A stretch of 64,000 bases of DNA, taken from positions 67,095,298 through 67,159,297 of the forward strand of contig OZ023205.1 of NCBI GenBank assembly GCA_963995525.1. The letters are read 5' to 3'. Positions 59,101 to 64,000 of this stretch are shown piece after piece. Each line of letters starts with the position of its first letter. The stretch's first letter is position 1. The notes under the pieces are model-generated. The model was given only the letters and a program-made list of their open reading frames with translations. It did no database searches and was not told where the DNA came from. The stretch is from Escarpia spicata. Lineage: Eukaryota; Annelida; Polychaeta; Sabellida; Siboglinidae. The translations under genes were made by a program, and so were the position numbers.

Positions 59101-61779
59101 AAGAGGTGGGAAGACAACATCCAGGACTGGGCTGGGCACTGTGGAAGGAAGAAGGAAGAGAGGGAGACAGAGGAAGAGGTGGGAAGACAACATCCAGGAG
59201 TGGACTGGGCACTGTGTCAGGAGGAAGAAAGAGAGGGAGACAGAGGAAGAGCTGGGAAGACAACATCCAGGAGTGGACTGGGCACTGTGTCAGGAGGAAG
59301 AAAGAGAGGGAGACAGAGGAAGAGGTGGGAAGACAACATCCAGGAGTGGACTGGGCACTGTGCCAGGAGGAAGAAAGAGAGGGAGACAGAGGAAGAGGTG
59401 GGAAGACAACATCCAGGAGTGGACTGGGCACTGTGTCAGGAGGAAGAAAGAGAGGGAGACAGAGGAAGAGGTGGGAAGACAACATCCAGGAGTGGACTGG
59501 GCACTGTGTCAGGAGGAAGAAAGAGAGGGAGACAGAGGAAGAGGTGGGAAGACAACATCCAGGAGTGGTCTGGGCACTGTGTCAGGAGGAAGAAAGAGAG
59601 GGAGACAGAGGAAGAGGTGGGAAGACAGCATACAGGAGTGGACTGGGCACTGTGCCAGGAGGAAGAAAGAGAGGGAGACAGAGGTGGGAAGACAACATCC
59701 AGGAGTGGACTGGGCACTGTGTCAGGAGGAAGAAAGAGAGGGAGACAGAGGAAGAGGTGGGAAGACAGCATACAGGAGTGGACTGGGCACTGTGTCAGGA
59801 GGAAGGAAGAGAGAGAGACAGAGGAAGAGGTGGGAAGACAACATCCATGAGTGGACTTGGCACTGTGTCAGGAGGAAGGAAGAGAGGGAGATAGAGGAAA
59901 AGGTGGGGGACAACATCCAGGAGTGGATTGGCTTGACCTTCAGCAACTCCCAGAGGGTGCCAGGAAATCGAAAGAGTTGGCGGGAGCTGTCAAGTCTTCA
60001 GTGGTGCCCCAACGACTGCCAGGTTATCGGACAGTAGATGGTGAACGGAGACCAAATTTTCCCCAAAACCAGTTTTACAAAAAAGGGGAAAATTACAATA
60101 TAGATGACTTTAATATAGCTTAACCATTCTGAGATTGTCTAACCTTTTTGTATTGATATGCCTCTGAGCTTGGTTTGTGAGGATTTAGGCACAAAAGTAG
60201 TTACCTTATTGTTATTACTAATTTCCTCAGAGATTTCCTTTTGATTAAATTTAGTGTTACATAGCTTAAAGCCTACTATAAGTCTGTGTTATTTTCATTG
60301 TTTGTAAATATCATGTTGTGTGTGTGTATATGTGTGCGTATATGTGCGTATATGTGTGCGTATATGTGTGTGTGCGCGTGTGTGATCATTAATATCAGGA
60401 TTAAGGGAATTTTGTGGGAAAGTTGATCTACTTACACTTTAGATTTTTGTCCACTCCAAATGGCCCATTTTCGACAAACAGTCCAAACAGTGAGGTCCCT
60501 CCTGGGCCCCCTTGTAACCATAGCAACAGTGGTGCATCCTGGGGGTTTTGCTGAAAGTAAGAGCAGGTTTCTGCAAGTGCATTCATATGCATCAAAACAT
60601 TTTTAATTGAAACTTTAATTAGATCACTTCCATCTTTCTACATATCCATTTATTCACACTAATGTCAATTTGTATATATAGTGATGAATTGTTTAAGTAA
60701 TCTGTGAACATTAACCATGGTTTACTGATTTTAATCATTCGACTCAATAACTTGCGAAAGTGTGGGAATAAGTAGTCTTATGTTATAGTATTTTGGTGGC
60801 ATGAAATACCGCATTTGCACAAATCAGCTAGCAAGCCATAGTGAACATATTAAACATATTTTAACGAAATGGTTCTAAAACGGAATTGAACAATTTAAAC
60901 GAGCAGCAGGTAATTACTGACAAATTAATAGGAACTAAACAAAACTGCAATCACAATAACTTTCATGCACATTATATTTGTGCATAATTTTAACTGCACA
61001 AGTGAACTCGCACATGACTTCTGTCAGAAGTAACACAGCCCAAGCACTATGTACAAGTGTGGGTAATAACAAAAAGTGAAAATGGATGTAAGGGAAAACT
61101 GGAGAACTGAAAGAGAGATCTCTAAACAGGACGGAGAAACAGCCGAGAATTGGAGAAAATGACAGAAGATCGTCGAGAAAACGTAACAAACCAACTGCTG
61201 TGGCTCCCATCCTGCTGGGGATCTGGACAAAAGAACAAGTGATGAGAATACCTGTGCTGGGATGAACCAGAAGAACATGTTACTGTTGTACTTCTCATTG
61301 ACTGTCAGGAAGCCTGAGTACATCTTTTCGGAGGTGCCCTCGAGGGAAGAAACCTTCGCCATCTTCCTCCCTGTCAAACACACCCAGACACAACATGAAT
61401 CTCTTTAACGGCACAATCTACAGATATTGATATGCTAACTTGGAGGCGCTGTAAGTGATTCCCCCCCAGGTGCTGAGGTCCATTTGGAGGCGCTGTAAGT
61501 GATTCTCCTCCCAGGTGCTGAGGTCCATTCGAGTAGAATGTGAATACGATTACAGAAAATATGAATCGTTAAATTACGAGAAGATAAACTAGAATGCATC
61601 TGCAAAATAAACTCAAATTTTTAGGTGTATGATAAATTGCTAAGATAGCCATGTCGACATTACCTTCAACAATTTTGCCAGCCTTGATATAAGGGGTGAG
61701 GAAAAGTGGTTTTCCAGGGTCCACCCCATTGTCTGTCATCTTGGGCATCCTTCGTGGGAACTGGACACTGAATGGGCTC
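47084..61779 (-). CDS. CPVL: Serine carboxypeptidase, CPVL-like (12 exons visible, 5' end missing)
   Basis: This is a peptidase family S10 enzyme, expected to remove C-terminal residues in the secretory or lysosomal pathway. Twelve minus-strand exons with GT-AG borders join in phase into 452 codons plus a stop; human CPVL is about 476 residues, so roughly the signal peptide is missing. Landmarks in visible-protein numbering are DPGKPLFLTPYI (25-36), oxyanion loop GGPGGTSLFG (92-101), nucleophile motif GESYAGKY (Ser-186), NVTGC (N-glycosylation, near 287), YTGQLDVIV (Asp-368) and GGGHILPHDQP (His-428). All three catalytic residues are present and no exon carries a stop or frameshift, so the gene looks functional. 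The introns are stuffed with repeats, some of which copy the gene's own splice sites. CPVL rather than vitellogenic-like or SCPEP1 paralogues is chosen from remembered motif similarity. The family is near certain; the exact orthology is less so. Confidence 0.93.
47709..47891 (-). CDS. CPVL: CPVL exon 11 (catalytic aspartate)
   Basis: The exon is 183 nt with acceptor TTGTAG and donor CAG/GTATGT. It begins VMLYTGQLDVIVALPLTEAM and ends EVAGYVRKVKNFYQ. The (Y/N)-x-GQLD motif carries the catalytic Asp. The exon start is the seed of the adjacent 30-bp minisatellite: the first 23 bases match the repeat unit with two differences. Confidence 0.95.
47892..48927 (-). repeat. 30-bp minisatellite, part 1 (seeded by CPVL exon 11 acceptor)
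   Basis: About 34 units of 30 bp directly abut CPVL exon 11. Read on the minus strand, a unit is GTGATGTTGTACACTGGTCA followed by ACTGTTGTAG or ACTGTTGTAT. The first 23 bases are the start of exon 11 with two substitutions, and the last bases are its 3' splice site. Some units keep the acceptor AG (plus-strand ctacaac); most have lost it (catacaac). Because 30 is a multiple of three, long artefactual reading frames run through the array on both strands. Confidence 0.95.
48928..52226 (-). mobile_element. 5'-truncated LINE (CR1/L2/Jockey-like) inserted in the 30-bp array
   Basis: On the minus strand this carries an AP-like endonuclease (52220-51730; motifs VICLQETW, GGLIIYV, IYRPPR, ITGDFNINLL), a linker, and a reverse transcriptase (51130-49330; NYRPISLLPTIS, FLDLSKAFDTIDH, GVPQGSILGPLLFIIYIN, catalytic YADD). 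It is broken by frameshifts near 51755, 51650, 51075, 50640 and 49690, the last at a run of eight A, so it is dead or nearly so. The 5' end is cut at the beginning of the endonuclease, as expected of incomplete target-primed reverse transcription. An AATAAA lies close to the 3' end (48937-48942). Confidence 0.9.
52241..53548 (-). repeat. 30-bp minisatellite, part 2
   Basis: About 44 further units of the same 30-bp repeat lie on the far side of the LINE insertion, still inside CPVL intron 10. A higher-order block of five units (150 bp) is visible, with matching blocks starting near 52781, 52931 and 53081. The array ends abruptly at ACAAACAAAACCCAC. Confidence 0.95.
53549..54267. other. CPVL intron 10, part beyond the array
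   Basis: Unique AT-rich intron sequence between the 30-bp array and exon 10. No gene, repeat or element was recognised. Confidence 0.6.
54268..54441 (-). CDS. CPVL: CPVL exon 10
   Basis: The exon is 174 nt with acceptor TTACAG and donor AAG/GTATGG. It encodes APKDMDYFTAYVSLPQVRKS then IHVGNLSFNSGEKVEKFLMK and DMLQSVKPWLAETMDNYK. The blocks LP-x-VR-x-(A/S)IHVGN and QSVKPWL match CPVL well. The following intron is 6.4 kb and holds the acceptor-derived minisatellite and a LINE. Confidence 0.96.
54972..55070 (-). CDS. CPVL: CPVL exon 9
   Basis: The exon is 99 nt with acceptor CTCCAG and donor CAG/GTGAGC. It encodes LWDLLLNGDLSRVPSYYTNV then TGCTDYYNYMRCQ. It matches the family's LLDGD...SYF-NVTGC-NYYN segment, with a likely N-glycosylation site at NVT and conserved cysteines. 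Confidence 0.94.
55756..55887 (-). CDS. CPVL: CPVL exon 8
   Basis: The exon is 132 nt with acceptor GTGCAG and donor AAG/GTACTC. It encodes MLPQYADFMYSIGSLDSNQR then DYFKLQCSKAVWMMDHGRWVDALK, the helical cap region that follows the IGDG block. Both borders are phase 0. Confidence 0.92.
56230..56346 (-). CDS. CPVL: CPVL exon 7 (catalytic serine)
   Basis: The exon is 117 nt with acceptor TTTTAG and donor ACT/GTAAGT. It opens with the catalytic Ser: SYAGKYIPAIAHRIHTQNPK, then VIHNFKGVAIGDGFTDPPT. The GVAIGDGFTDP block is typical of CPVL and vitellogenic-like carboxypeptidases. Confidence 0.96.
56704..56770 (-). CDS. CPVL: CPVL exon 6
   Basis: The exon is 67 nt with acceptor TTGCAG and donor GAG/GTGACT. 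It encodes ALCQFFTLFPSSKKVDFYIT and GE, the segment leading directly to the nucleophile. The exon border falls exactly between Glu and the catalytic Ser of GESYAGKY. Confidence 0.94.
57121..57216 (-). repeat. 28-bp repeat of the CPVL exon 5 donor (4 copies)
   Basis: The exon 5 end CTGTACAG plus GTAA and 16 following bases is repeated at exact 28-bp steps. Copies of the exon/intron border fall after minus-strand positions 57216 (true), 57188, 57160 and 57132. Each has the form CTG(T/C)ACAG/GTAA(A/T)G, so each is a strong donor match. Confidence 0.93.
57216..57295 (-). CDS. CPVL: CPVL exon 5 (VGTGFSF block)
   Basis: The exon is 80 nt with acceptor TTTCAG and donor CTGTACAG/GTAAAG. It encodes VGTGFSFTKSGAGYATNQTE and VAENLY, then two bases of a Ser codon completed by exon 6. 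VGTGFS is invariant in S10 enzymes. Its last eight bases plus donor are repeated three more times downstream at 28-bp spacing. Confidence 0.94.
57635..57693 (-). CDS. CPVL: CPVL exon 4
   Basis: This small exon of 59 nt has acceptor TTTCAG and donor CCA/GTAAGT. It encodes VQRKFAWTSKFSMLYIDNP, matching the family block W-x-x-x-x-(S/N)-ML-YIDNP. It is separated from exon 3 by a 2.7-kb intron holding the 73-bp minisatellite. Confidence 0.93.
57883..59935 (+). repeat. 73-bp minisatellite derived from LINE coding sequence
   Basis: About 28 units of 73 bp lie in CPVL intron 3. In one frame a unit reads GRQRKRWEDNIQEWTG, the C-terminal motif of endonuclease-reverse transcriptase LINEs. Since 73 is not a multiple of three, the frame rotates each unit. 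Two subfamilies occupy different halves: units left of about 58970 read GAGCTGGTAAGAC, and those to the right read GAGGTGGGAAGAC, with GGAAGAAAG replacing GGAAGGAAG in most. Confidence 0.93.
59890..60060 (+). pseudogene. LINE C-terminal coding fragment next to the 73-bp array
   Basis: Directly after the last 73-bp unit the coding frame continues as GDNIQEWIGLTFSNSQR...NRKSWREL, and after a frameshift as AVKSSVVPQRLPGYRTVDG. This is the familiar C-terminus of endonuclease-reverse transcriptase LINEs (WEDNI-EWTGL...SSVVPQR). It looks like the parent of the array. Confidence 0.75.
60317..60385. repeat. (GT)n-rich microsatellite
   Basis: GTGTGTGTATATGTGTGCGT-type simple repeat in CPVL intron 3, just before exon 3 as read on the plus strand. 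Confidence 0.9.
60436..60550 (-). CDS. CPVL: CPVL exon 3 (oxyanion-hole loop)
   Basis: The exon is 115 nt with acceptor TTTCAG and donor AAGT/GTAAGT. It encodes QNPQDAPLLLWLQGGPGGTS then LFGLFVENGPFGVDKNLK. WLQGGPGG(S/T)S is the S10 oxyanion-hole signature. It ends one base into a Leu codon completed by exon 4. Confidence 0.95.
61252..61370 (-). CDS. CPVL: CPVL exon 2
   Basis: The exon is 119 nt with acceptor TTTGACAG and donor CACAG/GTATTC. It encodes RKMAKVSSLEGTSEKMYSGF followed by LTVNEKYNSNMFFWFIPAQ. The segment SGFLTVNEKYNSNMFFWF is the family's Y-(S/A)-GFLTVN...LFFWF block. The split Gly codon with exon 1 closes correctly (G|GG). Confidence 0.93.
61437..61530. repeat. Direct duplication of about 50 bp in CPVL intron 1
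   Basis: The stretch beginning TTGGAGGCGCTGTAAGTGAT and ending GCTGAGGTCCATT occurs twice in tandem, the second copy with small differences in the C-rich stretch. It lies 66 bp beyond the exon 2 acceptor. Confidence 0.85.
61664..61779 (-). CDS. CPVL: CPVL exon 1 of those visible (N-terminal propeptide region)
   Basis: The exon is 116 nt with acceptor TTACAG and donor GAAG/GTAATG. It encodes SPFSVQFPRRMPKM...DPGKPLFLTPYIKAGKIVE, the conserved N-terminal stretch of mature CPVL. The first base completes a codon begun upstream, so at least one more 5' exon must exist. No convincing ATG plus signal peptide joined to it was found between 61.8 kb and the window end. Confidence 0.9.
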
Positions 61780-62028
61780 CTGTAACAAGAACACTGCAAC
61801 AGTTAATGAAGATTAACTCCAATATGGCATCTTTCATGTTCAATACATTCATCTATCACACTTCCATTGACACCAGTGTACTGTTGGCCACGGCTCACTT
61901 GTGTCCGTTAAAATGGACTCCTTCTCAAGCACTGTCAAAGGTGGTTTCCTCTATATATTAACTTTTAAATCTGACTGAGAGTTGAGAATGCCGTCTCTCT
62001 TACAAAGCATTTAAAAATGAATTTTATC

Positions 62029-62981
62029 CAGGGCTGGGTTCAATTACACAAAATCAAATAAATTATAATTACAAATATTTTTCATTTGTCATTTCAATTA
62101 CAATTATACTTCTACAATTTTCAGATCAATTACAGTTACATCACTAAGTTTTTAATTACAATTGCAGATGCATTAATGGGACCTATCAAAAAGTTGTTTT
62201 GATATGGCATGCACGGATACGTAGGATTCACTGGGTCAATCATGAAGTAGAATTAATTTTAAAACAAATGGTCTCAATTTGAATAAAATTTATAACAATT
62301 ACAAAAACAAATTAAATTGAAATTGAAGTCAATAAGTGAAGTGCAAAGATAATTTAAGAAATTATAAAGTTTTTGCACGTTGATGACATTGCAGCCACAA
62401 AGGCTTCAAGGGGCATTCTTTCCCAGTCAGAAACCTCTAGTTAATAACCAGGAAATCCACAATAAAGTGTCTTTGTTGCTCTTGTAAGAGACAGTGCTAA
62501 CTGCTAAGAACTGCTGGAATCTTCTTCTGAGGAAGTACTTGTCTCTGAATTATGCAGCTTGCAGTAGCACCTTGCAGCCTGGCCAAAGAACAAAGGGGAT
62601 ATTGACCCTTGGACAGTGACAGGTGCTAATCCACCCTGTGGGCAAACAGTAGTTGTGGACACTGCCAGCTGTACAGCATCTTCATTAATTAGCACTGTTA
62701 GGTGAATGACACATTGGGAACACAATGCAGGCATTGAGTATTTTGTAAGGTTTATTATTTTGTAGATTAAAAACAATCTGTGGGTCAGCTGTTTCTTAAT
62801 ACTTTTTTAGCTGAAGCGTGTGATGTCAGAAAACCGTGTAACTGATTGTAATTGATGTGACTGTTTCAATACAAAAATTAATAAATTACAATTACATATT
62901 TTCAAAACCAGAATCAATTACAATTACAGCATTTGGCTGTAATCAATTAAAAATACAATTACAAAATTGGACCCAGCCCTG
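62029..62981. mobile_element. hAT-like DNA transposon remnant with 8-bp target duplication
   Basis: The two ends form terminal inverted repeats CAGGGCTGGGT(T/C)CAATT. Both flanks carry the identical 8-mer ATTTTATC (62021-62028 and 62982-62989). An 8-bp duplication with CAGGG ends is the hAT signature. The interior is AT-rich with many CAATTACAATTAC-type subterminal motifs. The only sizeable frame (minus, 62504-62776, ending in a Ser/Glu-rich tail) does not show a transposase domain I recognise, so this is non-autonomous or decayed. Confidence 0.85.
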
Positions 62982-62989
62982 ATTTTATC

Positions 62990-64000
62990 TGGTTTGCATG
63001 AAATCGTATATCATACCGTCCATTAATAGTGTGTGTACGGGTAAGTCATTAATATAGTGAAGCAGATCATAGACCAGTGGCTCTCACTATTGAAGACTTC
63101 ATGACCTGGCCAGAGTGATGGACAAGTAGCTGTATTAATGGAACTAACTTTATATACCATAAATAAATTGGGATTGTTTAAGAATGAGACCATGATGTAA
63201 GGTTTAAGTAAACACAATATGGCATATAAATGTATCATTGTCCCGGTAAATAAGATAACTACAGCTGTACAAGTGTATTTGGATATTGCCAAAGTTGTCA
63301 ACCATTCACATATTTAAATAATTATACATCCATGAAGCAATAAACCCCTGCAGGGTATCAATTATCACTATTATTATTACTTTCCTCCAGTGAGTATCAA
63401 CCCTTTGGAGGAGAGTGGTTCACCATTCAATTATCTCAGATATGGGGAAGGCCTACTGGAATAGCTTAGAATACCAACAGATACATAATACAATTAAAGT
63501 CAATAACTCCAAGAAACTGTTGGTATGTTTTCAAAAATACACTGCTAAGTGATCTTGTACATTTAGAATTTTTTTGATTCCACAGATTATAAGTTCTAAA
63601 AGAATATATTTGTTAAAATATGTACAGTAGTTTTTTATTTATTGCTAAAGAAGAAGCAAACTTTAAGTGACATTTTGAGAGGTTTATAAATTGGGCTGGG
63701 TGGAAAAACAATGCCCATAGCAACCACACATTTAGTAATTTATTAGATTTGGATTATTTACAGAGGAAAATAAACCGGACATTAAAATTTGAGATTATAA
63801 GACTGACATCGATAGGACATGACGTAGTAACTTAGACAGGGATTTGTTGATCCCATACCGAACAGGCCAGTGTGACTTAATACGTGGGTTGCTGTGTCAA
63901 GTCACATGTCATAAACTGACATGCATCTTGCCTGATGTCAAAGTACACATATCATACTGTATATATATATGTGTGACCTTTTTCTGGAATGCAGATAGCA
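62990..64000. other. Unique sequence upstream of CPVL exon 1
   Basis: No gene recognised. A minus-strand frame at 63023-63301 starts with a hydrophobic stretch (TAVVILFTGTMIHLYAILCL) but has no supported splice donor linking it to CPVL. The missing first CPVL exon may be here or beyond the window. Confidence 0.4.

Noticed and set aside
58706..60037. Frames of 223-334 residues on both strands
   Set aside because: They arise because three 73-bp units make 219 bp with no stop. Only the GRQRKRWEDNIQEWTG frame has meaning, as LINE-derived sequence.
61569..61799. Start of CPVL within the frame beginning near 61799
   Set aside because: There is no ATG at that point (TTG). A good acceptor at 61780-61785 and an incomplete first codon show an upstream exon exists.

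Overview
This is an AT-rich animal nuclear window. It has one clear split gene with short exons and GT-AG introns, at least four kinds of non-LTR retrotransposon remnant, a tRNA-derived SINE family, DNA-transposon remnants, and about 9 kb of minisatellite. The mix suits a marine invertebrate, possibly a mollusc or another lophotrochozoan. That assignment is an inference from repeat style, not from a diagnostic marker. No prokaryotic features, rRNA genes, tRNA genes or CRISPR arrays were seen.

The one gene I can reconstruct is a minus-strand serine carboxypeptidase of family S10, closest in remembered sequence to CPVL (probable serine carboxypeptidase). Twelve coding exons from 61779 down to the stop at 47084-47086 join in phase into 452 codons plus a stop. 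Ser-186, Asp-368 and His-428 of the visible protein form the expected catalytic triad. The first exon, with start codon and signal peptide, is not recognised and probably lies above 61.8 kb. The introns carry a 5'-truncated LINE, a 73-bp minisatellite grown from LINE coding sequence and two tandem arrays that copy this gene's own splice junctions. A 953-bp hAT-like element with a perfect 8-bp target duplication lies upstream of the first visible exon.

Layout: 0-8 kb is unique sequence with piggyBac-like palindromic remnants. 8.5-21.4 kb is dominated by five minisatellites (units of 70, 60, 69/71, 28 and 30/32 bp) with SINE and LINE fragments between them. 21.4-31 kb holds a possible signal-peptide first exon near CREB-type sites, a SINE, a LINE tail and a decayed unknown coding sequence. 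31.7-34.4 kb is a decayed LINE with an internal inversion. 35-45 kb holds a candidate exon, a pair of identical 455-bp repeats and more LINE and SINE pieces. 45-62 kb is the carboxypeptidase gene. 62-64 kb is the hAT element and unique flank.

The most unusual signal is in the carboxypeptidase gene. The 30-bp minisatellite (about 78 units, split by a LINE) is built from the 3' splice site plus the first 23 or so bases of exon 11. A 28-bp repeat (four units) is built from the 5' splice site of exon 5. The gene therefore carries ladders of decoy acceptors and donors, and the nearest acceptor decoy and the first donor decoy each place an in-frame stop.
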